From the NCBI GenBank assembly GCA_963776565.1, contig CAVZNF010000015.1, forward strand, positions 558,001-622,000: a DNA stretch of 64,000 bases. The letters are read 5' to 3'. Below are positions 16,576 through 25,711 of the stretch, in pieces (the stretch's first letter is position 1; every line of letters begins with the position of its first letter). The DNA comes from GMQP-bins7 sp963776565. Its GTDB lineage: Bacteria > Actinomycetota > Thermoleophilia > Gaiellales > Gaiellaceae. The position numbers and the translations under genes were made by a program. Below the pieces are notes generated by a model. That model searched no databases and was not told where the DNA came from. It saw only the letters and a program-made list of their open reading frames with translations.

Positions 16576-17304
16576 GTGAGCCCGCGTACCGCCCGTCGGA
16601 TGCCGGGTCGCGGCGCGCTCGTCGCGCTCGTCGAGAGCCTGAAGCGCCGCCGACTGGGGATTCCGGCGAACCTCGGCGACCTTCGCCGCGCGACACCCAT
16701 CAACACGAACTGGGGCCGTGGCCGCGGAAAACCCATCGACCGCGTCTACATCGAGCGGTTTCTCGACGAACACCGAACCGACATTCGGGGACGCGCGCTC
16801 GAGGTTCTGGGTTCCGAGTACGTCCATCGGTTCGGGAACGCGATCGAACACGTAGACGTGCTCGATCTGAACGCCGCGAACCCGCGAGCGACGATCGTCG
16901 CCGACCTGGCCGACGCGTCCGAGATTCCAAGCGAGTCGTTCGACTGCGTCGTACTCACGCAGGTTCTGCAGTACCTCTTCGATCTCCGCGCTGCACTGTC
17001 CACGGTGCGCCGGGTGCTCGCGCCCGGCGGAGTCCTTCTCGCGACCGTGCCCGGCATCACGCGTAGCAACACGAACGAATCGGACCTCTACGGCGACTGG
17101 TGGCGCTTCACTTCGCAGGGGGTCCGACGGGTTGCCGCGGAGGTTTACGGGAGCGCGAGCGTCGAGGTGATCTCGTACGGCAGCGTGCTCACGGCCGCAG
17201 GCTTTTTGTACGGGCTCGGCTCGGACGACTTCAGCTCGGCAGAGCTTGCTTTGCGTGACCCCGACTTCGAGGTCGTCGTGGCGTTGCGCGCGACCAAGGC
17301 CTGA
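16576..17304 (+). CDS. SAM-dependent methyltransferase (class I)
   Basis: This is a 242-residue methyltransferase. RALEVLGSEYVHRFG (around residue 75) replaces the canonical glycine-rich motif. It is followed by DVLDLNAANPRATIVADL and by DCVVLTQVLQYLFDL, with the helical RVLAPGGVLLATVPG block of the family. Enzymes of this subgroup are common in polysaccharide loci, where they cap or decorate sugars with methyl groups. The gene is intact and is followed after two bases by the PIG-L deacetylase, so the pair is probably one transcript. The acceptor is not known. Confidence 0.75.
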   Translation: MSPRTARRMPGRGALVALVESLKRRRLGIPANLGDLRRATPINTNWGRGRGKPIDRVYIERFLDEHRTDIRGRALEVLGSEYVHRFGNAIEHVDVLDLNAANPRATIVADLADASEIPSESFDCVVLTQVLQYLFDLRAALSTVRRVLAPGGVLLATVPGITRSNTNESDLYGDWWRFTSQGVRRVAAEVYGSASVEVISYGSVLTAAGFLYGLGSDDFSSAELALRDPDFEVVVALRATKA

Positions 17305-17306
17305 TC

Positions 17307-18056
17307 GTGCCCGCGGTGCCGGCTCTCGTGGGCAGAGTGGTCGTCGTCTCCCCGCATCTAGACGATGCTGTCTTCTCGCTCGGCTCCGCCATCGCCCGGG
17401 CTGTCCGGACAGGGGCTCGAGTTGAGGTTCTCACAGTGCTCGCTGGCGACCCGACGTCCGAGGCTCCGGTCGGCCGATGGGATGCGCGAGCGGGTCATGA
17501 GACCGAAGGGGAGGCGGCTCGCACACGGCGAGAGGAGGATCGCCGCGCGTGCGCCGTTCTCGGAGCGACTCCGTGCTGGCTTCCCTATGGGGACGATCAG
17601 TACGAACGCCATGCCGATGACCCGCTCATTCGCGAGCAGATCGCTTCGCGTTTGCACGGCAGCGACGTTACGTTGGTCCCCGGCGATCCGCTGAAGCACC
17701 CCGACCATCTCTGGCTGGCTCGGTTGCTGCTCAGTCAGAGCGTTCCGTGCGGGGCGCTCGGGCTCTATCGCGAGTGGCCATACGCGCGCACTGCGAGCGG
17801 GCCGGGGCCCAGTGAGACGTTCCGGCCCTTTGCGGTTGGTGCGCGCGATCGTCTGGCCAAGTGGCGAGCGGTCCGGAAGTACGCGACGCAGCTGCCGCAT
17901 CTGGGCTCGCTCCTCGGAGGTACTCGGGCGACCGCGACGAGGCTCGTCGTCGCCGACTGGCGTGCCCGGGGTGAAGCGGTTTTGTGGGTTCCTGATGGGT
18001 ACCGTTGGGTTCCTGATGAGAGTCGTCATGACATTGCTCGTGCGGGACGAGGCTGA
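17307..18056 (+). CDS. PIG-L family N-acetylglucosamine/LmbE-like deacetylase
   Basis: This protein of up to 249 residues belongs to the PIG-L/LmbE zinc-dependent deacetylases. Zinc ligands are visible in SPHLDDAVFS (H17, D20) and in KHPDHLW (H131, H134). It would remove an N-acetyl group from a sugar or sugar-lipid. The C-terminal end is doubtful. A 13-base direct repeat (17985-17997 and 18006-18018) makes the chain repeat WVPD, and the frame overlaps the following GT2 gene by 41 bases. A TGATG stop-start in another frame at 18014-18018 suggests the natural end could be there after a one-base correction. Confidence 0.78.
   Translation: MPAVPALVGRVVVVSPHLDDAVFSLGSAIARAVRTGARVEVLTVLAGDPTSEAPVGRWDARAGHETEGEAARTRREEDRRACAVLGATPCWLPYGDDQYERHADDPLIREQIASRLHGSDVTLVPGDPLKHPDHLWLARLLLSQSVPCGALGLYREWPYARTASGPGPSETFRPFAVGARDRLAKWRAVRKYATQLPHLGSLLGGTRATATRLVVADWRARGEAVLWVPDGYRWVPDESRHDIARAGRG
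17985..18018 (+). repeat. Two 13-base direct repeats, offset 21 bases
   Basis: TGGGTTCCTGATG occurs at 17985-17997 and 18006-18018. The offset is seven codons, so the PIG-L protein repeats WVPD. The second copy contains the ATG of the following GT2 gene. Confidence 0.6.
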
Positions 18057-19071
18057 CATCGTCGACGCCCAGCTGGCGTTTCATCTCAACGCGGGAGTGG
18101 ACTTCGTGATAGCGACCGACAATGACTCGCAGGACGGCACGACCGAGATCTTCGAGCGTACGAGCGCGACGGGCTACCTACACCTCTTCCGAGGTCGACA
18201 ACGCAGGGCTACCGTCAGCCGGACGATCGTCACGCAGATGGCACGCATGGCGGCAGCAAGTTCGGTGCCGACTGGGTGATCAACAGCGACGCGGACGAGT
18301 TCTGGTGGCCTCGCGGCGCGAGTCTGAGCGGTGATACTCGTGCGAGATTCCGCTCGATTACGGTGTCATCCGGGCCTCCATGCGGACGTTCGTCCCGCGT
18401 GAGGCTGAGCGTGGAGCACTTCGCCGAGCGAATGATCGTGCGCGCGTGCCGCACGCGCCGCTGTTCGAGCCGACCAGCGCCTACCGGCCAGTCTCGAAGG
18501 TCATCCATCGCGCGCATCCGGCATCGCGTTGGCGGCGGGAGTCATCAGGTCGCCGGCGGTCAATGATCGCGCCATTGCGCGGTTGGTATCCGGTCGAGGT
18601 TCCTCCACTTCCCGTGGCGCTCGGCCGAGCAGGTGGACGCGAAAGGCGAGGATTCAGGCGGCGACAGTCGAGCGAAGATGCGCAGGCCACCCCGTGGCTA
18701 CGAAGGTTCTGTTCGTCGAGGTGCCGTCAACGAGTGGTTCGCGAGCCTGGCGGTCGAGCAGAGGACGCGCTCGAGCGAGGTCTGGCGGAGAAATCTCTGG
18801 CGGTCGACACGCGCCTGCGCGACGCGCTGCGGGTGCTCGCAGGATCTGCCGGGTCGCTCCCCCGGGAGCCCGCCTTTGCTCGACCCGGCGATGGCGTGGA
18901 ACGGCTCGCTTTCCGCCACCGAATCTCGTCGAGGATGGCGCGTACGCGGTCGATGACGGCGTTCTCGCGGAGGCGGAGGTCATTCGCGCCCAGAAGCGCC
19001 TGGACTCGCTCGAACGACGAATCGGGACGCTGGAGCGGCGGGTCGGCCCACGCGATCGCTGCGTCGACTGA
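18016..19071 (+). CDS. GT2-family glycosyltransferase, first tandem copy (several frameshifts)
   Basis: The N-terminus MRVVMTLLVRDEADI and the acidic motif SDADEFWWP identify a GT2-like transferase of the Glyco_tranf_2_4 type. It is a close paralogue of the gene at 19112. Frames change at least four times (about 18200-18280, 18340-18420, 18600-18640, 18800-18940). Each segment still aligns with the second copy, for example LRGWYPVEV and VDTRLRDALRVLAGSA, and the last segment ends in a heptad-like LDSLERRIGTLERRV. I read the breaks as sequence errors, although true decay of one duplicate copy is possible. Exact residues cannot be given. Confidence 0.6.
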
Positions 19072-19111
19072 GACGTATTGCCCACGGCTCGAATCGGCCG
19101 CCCAGGACTTC

Positions 19112-20197
19112 ATGAATCTCGTGATGACGATGCACGTCCGAGACGAGGCGGACGTGATCGGCTCGCAGCTCGCCTATCACCTGGCGGCAGGCGTGGACTT
19201 CGTCATCGCCACCGACCACAACTCGAGTGACGAGACGACGGCGATACTCGAGGCGTACGCAGCCGCCGGGAGTCTTCGCCTCATTCGCCGAGGGACGACG
19301 TCATGCGGGCGGCGGAGTGGCGTTCGGAGATGGCCGAGCTCGCGATCGTCGAGCACGGCGCAGACTGGGTGTTCTCCGCCGATGCGGACGAGTTCTGGTG
19401 GCCGCACGGCGGCTCGCTCAAGGACATCCTCTCCGTCGGTCCCGGAGCGCTGGGGCGTGGTGCACGCGGTTTCGCGCCATTTCGCTCCACGTCCGCATGA
19501 AGACGATCACTTCGCGGAGCGAATGATCGCTCGCGTCTCGCCTTACTCGGAATGGACCAAGTCTGAGGATCCGTACCACATTTGGGTCAAGGTCGCACAC
19601 CGCGCCAGGCGCGGCGTCGACGTGCACTTCGGCGGTCACGCCGTGAGTGGCGGAGATCTCTTGACGCTCCGCGGCTGGTATCCAATCGAGGTTCTCCACT
19701 TCCCGCTGCGGACCCTCGCGCAGAGCCGGCGAAAGTACCTCGCGCTCAGCAATGGCGGGCGTCCATCCGGCGAGACTTCGGTCCATACGGAGCGAGCTCG
19801 AAGTGCCATCGAGACCAACACATGGGAGGCGCGCTATGCGCAGTACCTCGTCGCCGACGTCGACGAGGCGGGGACCGGACGTCCAGGTTCGCCGACCCGC
19901 GACACACGCCTTCGCAATGCTCTCCGCCAGCTCGCCGGCGCCGCCTCTCTTCCTTTCGACGAGAGCCTGTTCGTTCCGCCGCTAGCCGCCTCCAGCGCCC
20001 TCGAGTTCCCAGCGTTCGACGTCGCCGAGAGCGCGCTCTTCTGGCACGACCTTCAACCGTTCGTGATCGGCGGACTCAGCAACGCGCGTAACCGATCGCC
20101 AGGTCGAGCTGGACGCGCGGGTGCGAGCTCTCGAGCAGGCGCCAGGCTCTGCGGTGCGGAGCAGGCTTGCTCGGTCTGGCGGCGAGCCCGCGCGTGA
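19112..20197 (+). CDS. GT2-family glycosyltransferase, second tandem copy (frame repaired)
   Basis: This gene begins MNLVMTMHVRDEADVIG and has the nucleotide-sugar segment FVIATDHNSSDETT, then the metal-binding motif SADADEFWWP, and ends with a predicted coiled tail (VELDARVRALEQ). Frames change near 19295 and 19445, and probably again near 20090-20120. Removing one base at the first two sites joins VMRAAEWRSEM and SVPERWGVVHAV correctly. The stop at 20197 overlaps the following GTG as GTGA. The protein is likely cytosolic and adds one sugar during glycan assembly. It is the duplicate of the preceding gene, with a 40-base gap. Confidence 0.66.
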   Translation: MNLVMTMHVRDEADVIGSQLAYHLAAGVDFVIATDHNSSDETTAILEAYAAAGSLRLIRRGTTSCGRRSGVRRWPSSRSSSTAQTGCSPPMRTSSGGRTAARSRTSSPSVPERWGVVHAVSRHFAPRPHEDDHFAERMIARVSPYSEWTKSEDPYHIWVKVAHRARRGVDVHFGGHAVSGGDLLTLRGWYPIEVLHFPLRTLAQSRRKYLALSNGGRPSGETSVHTERARSAIETNTWEARYAQYLVADVDEAGTGRPGSPTRDTRLRNALRQLAGAASLPFDESLFVPPLAASSALEFPAFDVAESALFWHDLQPFVIGGLSNARNRSPGRAGRAGASSRAGARLCGAEQACSVWRRARA

Positions 20198-21368
20198 CGC
20201 TCGAAGGCAGGCGCCTTGTCTTCGTTCTCCCGTGGGCCGAGCTCGGCGGTGCCGAGCGCCAGGCCCTCAATGCGGCTCGTCACTTCGCCGTGGCAGGCGC
20301 GGCGGTCGAGGTGTGTTCGCTCACGGATCGGAGCCGGCCCGGCCCGTGACGCGTTCGGCGACGCCGGCATCCCGTGGGTGTCGTCGACGGTTCACTGGTA
20401 CGGCAGCCGCGTTACCAAGGCACGCGAGCTCTCTGCGCTGGCGAGGGCTCTTCGCGCCTTGCGCCCCGACGCTCTTCTTCCGTACTGCACGCCCGCCAAC
20501 ATCTTCTGCGGGCTCGTGTGGCGCGCGACGGGTGCGAGGACATGCGTCTGGCACCAGCAGGACGTCCTGCCGAGCAGATACGGCCCGCGGCTGATGCGCC
20601 GTGCGGTGCGGGCAACGCCGCGTTTGGTCGCGAACGCACGCCATGTCGCGAGCTTCATGCGCGAGCTCGGAGCGGACAGCCGTCGCATCGCCGTCGTCCC
20701 ACCGCTCGTCGAGCTCGCCGAGCCGGCAGCAGACCGTGCGGAGTGGCGGTCGCGGCTCGGCGTGGGCTCGTCCACGCGACTCGTCTGCATGCTCGGCACG
20801 CTCGGCCCGAAGAAGGACCACGCGACGCTCTTGCGCGCATGGGCCGACGTCGTGCAGAAGTCGACGGCATGCGGTGGCGACGTGACCTTGCTGCTCGCAG
20901 GGCATGCTGCCAGGCACGGCGACGCCGCCGCCAAGGCTCTCGCGTACGACCTCGAACTCGGGCGCTCAGTGAGGTTCCTCGGGCGCATCGACGACGTGAG
21001 CGGGCTCCTCGCCGCTGTCGACGTCGCTGTCCTGAGCTCACGTAGCGAAGGAATGCCGAACGCGGTGCTCGAGCCGATGGCCGCCGGCCTTCCGGTCGTG
21101 GCGACCGACATCGAGGGAGTTCGGGAGGCCGTCGGCCCGACAGGTGTGGCTGTGCTCGCTCCGCCGGGAGATCACCGAGCTCTTGCGAATGCTCTCGACC
21201 GCGCCTTGACGGACGAGAGCGCTTCGCTCCGATGCGCGAGCGATCAACCCGGCGTCGATCGCTGAGCGTTTCGGGAGCGCGCCTGCCGTGGACGCCCATG
21301 CGAACGTCGTCGCGGACGCGATCGCACAGGGCAGGCGATCGCAAGGCTTCGACACACCCGCTCGCTAG
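20194..21368 (+). CDS. GT4-family glycosyltransferase (frame repaired)
   Basis: This is a GT-B retaining transferase. The N-terminal LVFVLPWAELGGAERQ is the usual acceptor-side glycine loop, and the C-half has LVCMLGTLGPKKDHATLL, FLGRIDDVSGLLA and SRSEGMPNAVLEPMAAGLPVV, the GT4 E-x7-E signature. One extra base near 20336 breaks the frame after RSRP. A second shift near 21235 restores NPASIAERFG and an end at TAG 21366. That TAG is also the start of the -10-like box of the exporter genes. The start GTG 20194 overlaps the GT2 stop. Length about 390 residues. Confidence 0.74.
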
Positions 21369-21371
21369 CAT
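21366..21371 (+). promoter_or_regulatory. -10-like box for the ABC exporter operon
   Basis: TAGCAT, 7 bases before GTG 21379, overlapping the repaired stop of the upstream GT4 gene. Confidence 0.5.
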
Positions 21372-21378
21372 CGCCGGG

Positions 21379-22278
21379 GTGACCAATGCAGGCACACCCG
21401 TCCAGGAGGTCGCAGCCACGCCGTCGGTGGAGCCCGAAGTCGAGAACAGGCCGGCCGCTCGTACGAGCGTCATCCGCCCGCCTCGGCGCGTTCCCCACCT
21501 CGACATCCCGGAGCTCTGGCACTACCGGGAGCTGCTCGGGACGTTCGTCTGGCGCGACATCACGGTCCGATACAAGCAGACGTTCCTCGGCATCGCCTGG
21601 GCCTTGCTCGTTCCCGTGTTCACGGCGACCGTCTACGTCGTCATCTTCGGAAAGTTCGCGAACTTCCCGTCGGGGGGTATCCCGTATGCCGTCCTCGTCC
21701 TCGCGGGTCTCCTTCCGATGCAGTACTTCACGTCGTCGGTGACGAGCTCGTCGACCAGCCTCGTCGCGAACGTCAATCTCGTGACCAAGGTCTACTTCCC
21801 TCGCGTGCTCCTTCCGCTGGCGGCGGTGATAGTGCCCATCGTCGACTTCCTGCTCGGTCTCGTCGTTCTCGTCGTCCTCATGGCGATCTACGACACCTGG
21901 CCTGACGGGCCGCAGTTCCTGACGGCGCCATTCTTCCTCGCGATCGCATTCGTGACCGCTCTCGGCGCCGGGCTCCTGCTCTCGGCCGTAAACGTTCGCT
22001 ATCGCGACGTCCCGTACGCGATTCCCGTCTTCCTCCAGGTGCTGCCGCTGCTGTCCGGCGTGCCCTACTCGGTCAGCGAGATCCCGGTGAAGTGGCAGTG
22101 GATCCTCGCGTTCAATCCCATGACCTCCGTCATCAGCGGGTGGCGCTGGGCGATGCTCGACGGCCCGGCTCCGGTCGCCGGTCAGGTGGCCGTCGGCGTC
22201 GGTGTCGCGCTCGTGCTCTTCGCGAGCGGGCTGGTCTACTTCCGCTCGTCCGAGCCGCGGTTCGCGGACACCATCTGA
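21379..22278 (+). CDS. ABC-2 type polysaccharide exporter, permease (Wzm/TagG family)
   Basis: This is a 299-residue membrane permease with a cytosolic N-terminal arm, an amphipathic ELWHYRELLGTFVWRDITVRY-like segment and six hydrophobic helices, the standard Wzm/TagG/RfbD arrangement. With the ATPase downstream it would move a lipid-linked glycan across the cytoplasmic membrane. The start GTG 21379 is chosen because a -10-like box lies 7 bases upstream; the longer in-frame extension is non-coding. The stop TGA shares its A with the ATPase start (TGATG), indicating translational coupling. Confidence 0.9.
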   Translation: MTNAGTPVQEVAATPSVEPEVENRPAARTSVIRPPRRVPHLDIPELWHYRELLGTFVWRDITVRYKQTFLGIAWALLVPVFTATVYVVIFGKFANFPSGGIPYAVLVLAGLLPMQYFTSSVTSSSTSLVANVNLVTKVYFPRVLLPLAAVIVPIVDFLLGLVVLVVLMAIYDTWPDGPQFLTAPFFLAIAFVTALGAGLLLSAVNVRYRDVPYAIPVFLQVLPLLSGVPYSVSEIPVKWQWILAFNPMTSVISGWRWAMLDGPAPVAGQVAVGVGVALVLFASGLVYFRSSEPRFADTI

Positions 22279-23537
22279 TGCCGGCGGCGATCGGCGCGCA
22301 GGCGCTCTCCAAGAGGTATCGCATCGGCGAGCTGCAGGCGAGCTACGGGACTCTCCGCGAGTCGGCCGTACGCGCCGTGAAGCGAATGGCGAGTCGCGAG
22401 CACGCACATCGCCACGAGGAGATCTGGGCTCTTCGCGACGTCTCGTTCGAGGTCGCGGAGGGCGAAGTGCTGGGAGTCATCGGCCGAAACGGGGCAGGGA
22501 AGTCGACACTCCTGAAGCTGCTCACCCGCATCACGGCACCGACCTCGGGGAAGGCGGAGATCCGGGGCAGGGTCGGGAGCCTGCTCGAGGTGGGGACCGG
22601 GTTCCATCCGGAGCTCACGGGGCGTGAGAACGTCTACCTCAACGGATCGATCCTCGGCATGAAGCGACGGGAGATCGCCGGCCGGATGGACGACATCATG
22701 GAGTTCGCCGGCATCGAGGCGTTCATGGACACTCCCGTCAAGCGCTACTCCAGCGGGATGTACGTGCGGCTCGCGTTCGCGGTTGCGGCGCATCTCGAGC
22801 CCGAGGTGCTCCTGGTCGACGAGGTCCTCGCCGTCGGGGACGCCGAGTTCCAGAGACGCTGCCTCGGCCGCATGGAGGATCTCGGCCAGTCCGGTCGGAC
22901 CGTCCTCTTCGTCTCACACCAGATGCAGGCGATCGCGCAGCTCTGCGACCGCGCGTTATGGCTCGACGGCGGACAGGTCGCACTCGACGGCCCCAGCGGG
23001 GACGTCGTCGCGCAGTACCTGCAGTCGGGAATCGTCGGTGGGTCGAGTAGGGAGTGGGAAGACCTGGACATCGCGCCCGGGAACGATCTCGTGCGTATCC
23101 GCTCGGCTCGGGTCGTTCAGGACGGCTCCGAGGCCGCTGCGGTGGACGTTCGCCGGCCTCTGGGAATCGAGATCGGCTTCAAGGTGCTCAGGCGCGGAGA
23201 GCCGGTGTTTCCGAAGATCAAGGTCGTCGATCAGCGCGGTGACGTGGCCTTCAACGCCATGGATACCCATCCGCGTTGGCTCGAGCCGACGCGTCCGGGT
23301 GACTACGTGGCGACCGCCATCGTTCCTGCGAACTTTCTGAACGAGGGTCTGGTTTCGGTCCACGTCGCCGTGTGCTCGCTCGGCACGCACAGGCTCGAGC
23401 ACCACTTCCAGGTCCATGACGCGGTGTCGTTCCACGTGCAGGACCCGGGTGAGGGCGACTCGGCGCGTGGGATGTTCGCGGGGCAGTGGAAGGGCGTCGT
23501 CCGTCCGCTCCTCGACTGGACCTGCGTCAGCTCCTGA
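22278..23537 (+). CDS. ABC exporter ATPase with C-terminal glycan-binding extension (Wzt/TagH family)
   Basis: This is a 419-residue ATPase: Walker A GRNGAGKST (69-77), signature YSSGM (157-161), Walker B VLLVDE with E182, and H-loop His 214. About 150 residues follow the nucleotide-binding domain and form a separate beta-rich domain (FPKIKVVDQRGDVAF, DYVATAIVPANFLNEG). This is the Wzt_C type, which in known O-antigen exporters recognises the capped non-reducing end of the finished polymer. The polymer exported here is therefore probably length-capped, and a methyltransferase in the locus could supply the cap. It is coupled to the permease gene. Confidence 0.9.
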   Translation: MPAAIGAQALSKRYRIGELQASYGTLRESAVRAVKRMASREHAHRHEEIWALRDVSFEVAEGEVLGVIGRNGAGKSTLLKLLTRITAPTSGKAEIRGRVGSLLEVGTGFHPELTGRENVYLNGSILGMKRREIAGRMDDIMEFAGIEAFMDTPVKRYSSGMYVRLAFAVAAHLEPEVLLVDEVLAVGDAEFQRRCLGRMEDLGQSGRTVLFVSHQMQAIAQLCDRALWLDGGQVALDGPSGDVVAQYLQSGIVGGSSREWEDLDIAPGNDLVRIRSARVVQDGSEAAAVDVRRPLGIEIGFKVLRRGEPVFPKIKVVDQRGDVAFNAMDTHPRWLEPTRPGDYVATAIVPANFLNEGLVSVHVAVCSLGTHRLEHHFQVHDAVSFHVQDPGEGDSARGMFAGQWKGVVRPLLDWTCVSS

Positions 23538-23553
23538 CGCCGCTGCGTCGAAC

Positions 23554-24657
23554 GTGAGACTCGCTTTCGTCCACTTTCCCGGACGCCTCGCACGTCTCGC
23601 GCGGCTGCGTGCTGGTGATGAGGTACCGACCGAGTTCCTGTTCGGCGCGGTCGAGCTCGAACGCAGCGGTCACGACGTCGCGCACTACGAGGTCGACCCC
23701 TCCGCGCGGACGTCGCGCGTCGCACGTCGTGCGATCGACGACCTTGCGGCGCGGGGCGTTATCCCACCGCACCTGTCGGCGGCCGCGCTCGGAGGGACGC
23801 GACGTCTGCGGAGCGACCTCGCGCGCGCCGACGTCGTCGTCGCGACGACGACCGGTACGGCCATGGCGCTCGCAGCGTGGCGCGGAGCACGACTCGTCCG
23901 CGTCCCTCTCGTGGGGATCGTGGCAGGGCTCGTCAACGACCCATGGCGCTCGTCGCGTCGCGTGACCACGCGCGGGTCGTTGCGCCGGATGCACGCAATG
24001 CTCTACGGACCGGGCGAGCTCGAGCAGCTCCTTGCTCGAGCTCCGGACCTCGCCGAACGTGTTCACGTGAACACGTTCGGCGTCGACACGTCGTTCTGGG
24101 CGCCGGAAGAGGTTGGCACCGCGGACGAGGTCGTGGCGATCGGAAACGACGGCCACCGTGACTGGGCGACATTGGTCCGTGCCGCTTCGTCGATCCCGGC
24201 CACGGTCCGGATACTCACGTCGCATCCACAACCGGCGGATCTCCCGGCGAACGTGACATGGGAGCGTGCCAGCTGGCACGACCAGATCCTCAGCGACCCA
24301 GAGGTTCGCGACATCTACCGGCGAGCAGCGGTTGTCGTCGTCCCGGTTCGCGACGTCGTCCAGCCCTCGGGGCAGAGCGTCACGCTCCAGGCGATGGCGT
24401 GCGCACGACCCGTCGTCCTGTCTCGGACCCGCGGCCTCTGGTCGCAGAGCGTGCTTCGTGACGGGGAGACTGTGAGCCTCGTGCCTCCGGGCGATGCCGC
24501 CGCGCTTGCAGACGCCGTCGCTCGTATCCTCGCCGATCCGAGCGTTGCCCGCCGACTCGGAACCGCTGCTCGCTATGAAGTCGAGCAGGCCGCGCAGATC
24601 GACGGGTTCGCCGAACGGCTCCTCGCAATCTGCAGTCGCGCGATCGAGGCTCCGTGA
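23554..24657 (+). CDS. GT4-like glycosyltransferase
   Basis: This intact 367-residue GT-B protein has MRLAFVHFPGRLARLARL at the N-terminus and, in the C-half, VVVPVRDVVQPSGQSVTLQAMACARPVV, which matches the GT4 acceptor/donor loop pattern. The middle sentence VNTFGVDTSFWAP is the family's phosphate-binding entry. The start is GTG 23554, 16 bases after the Wzt stop; no -10-like box is seen there, so it is probably co-transcribed with the exporter. Donor and linkage are unknown. Confidence 0.78.
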   Translation: MRLAFVHFPGRLARLARLRAGDEVPTEFLFGAVELERSGHDVAHYEVDPSARTSRVARRAIDDLAARGVIPPHLSAAALGGTRRLRSDLARADVVVATTTGTAMALAAWRGARLVRVPLVGIVAGLVNDPWRSSRRVTTRGSLRRMHAMLYGPGELEQLLARAPDLAERVHVNTFGVDTSFWAPEEVGTADEVVAIGNDGHRDWATLVRAASSIPATVRILTSHPQPADLPANVTWERASWHDQILSDPEVRDIYRRAAVVVVPVRDVVQPSGQSVTLQAMACARPVVLSRTRGLWSQSVLRDGETVSLVPPGDAAALADAVARILADPSVARRLGTAARYEVEQAAQIDGFAERLLAICSRAIEAP

Positions 24658-24680
24658 CGCCGATGCCCGTCGGGCTGTTC

Positions 24681-24686
24681 TAGCGT
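24681..24686 (+). promoter_or_regulatory. -10-like box for GT4 cluster
   Basis: TAGCGT, 7 bases before GTG 24694. Confidence 0.45.
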
Positions 24687-24693
24687 TCGGTCC

Positions 24694-25711
24694 GTGGACG
24701 ATCGCAGCACACGGCGCACGGGGCTCTCCGCAGCTCGTGCCGGCGTTCGACGGGCACTCGAGATCGGACGAACGCAGGTCGACTGGCTGGCATCGCGACG
24801 AGGACGCGCCGATCTCGCGATCTTCCACGAGTTCGTCGTCGGCCCGTGGGGCGGCGGCAACCAGTTCCTGCGCGCGCTGGTGGGCGAGCTCGAGCGTCGT
24901 GGGCTCGTCGTCGAGGTCAATCGCGTGTCTCGCGGTACGAAGGCGTGTCTCGTCAACTCGTTCAACTTCGACAACGCACGCCTTCGTCGCTTCGTGCGCG
25001 ACGACGTTCGGGTTGTCCATCGCGTCGACGGGCCGATCGGTCGTTACCGCGGGTTCGACGACGGCACCGACGCGCGCATAGCCGAGATCAATCGGAACCT
25101 CGCAGACGCGACGATCGTCCAATCGCGTTATAGCCTCGACGCTCACCGAGAGCTGGGCATCGACCTCGTCGCTCCGACGCTGGTGCCCAACGCGGTCGAT
25201 CCGGCGATCTTCCATCCTCCGGAACCTGCGCGCGAGCCCATCTCCGGGCGTCGCGTTCGCGTCATCGCGACGAGCTGGTCGGACAACGAGAACAAGGGAT
25301 TCGACGTGCTCTCGTGGCTCGACGCGAATCTCGATCGCGATCGCTTCGAGCTGACGTTCGTCGGTCGGACGCCCACTCGCTTCGAGAACGTGCGCGCGCT
25401 CGGTGCGCTCCCGCTCGACCAGCTCGCGGCGGAGCTCCGACGAAGTGACATCTACCTCGCGGCGAGCCGGAACGATCCGTGCTCGAACGCGCTCCTCGAG
25501 GCGCTCGCGTGCGGGCTCCCTGCGGTCTTTCGCGCGAGTGGCGGTCATCCGGAGCTCGTGGGCGACGGCGGAGTCGCCTTTCACGATCCCGATGAGCTTC
25601 CCGCAGCGCTCGACACGCTCGTGGCGGAGCTCGACGAGCAGGCGGTCGGCGATCCGCATCACGCCACTGCGAGACGTTGCCGACAGCTACCTCGGCGTGC
25701 TCGACGGATGA
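24694..25711 (+). CDS. GT4-family glycosyltransferase (one frameshift)
   Basis: This is a GT-B transferase of about 338 residues. FHEFVVGPWGGGNQFLRAL holds the N-terminal glycine-rich loop, VPNAVDPAIFHPP marks the domain linker, and AASRNDPCSNALLEALACGLPAV is the GT4 signature. One extra base near 25643 throws the last 20 codons out of frame. With it removed the protein ends DVADSYLGVLDG and the stop TGA overlaps the next ATG (ATGA at 25708), confirming the repair. Leaderless start at GTG 24694. Confidence 0.76.
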
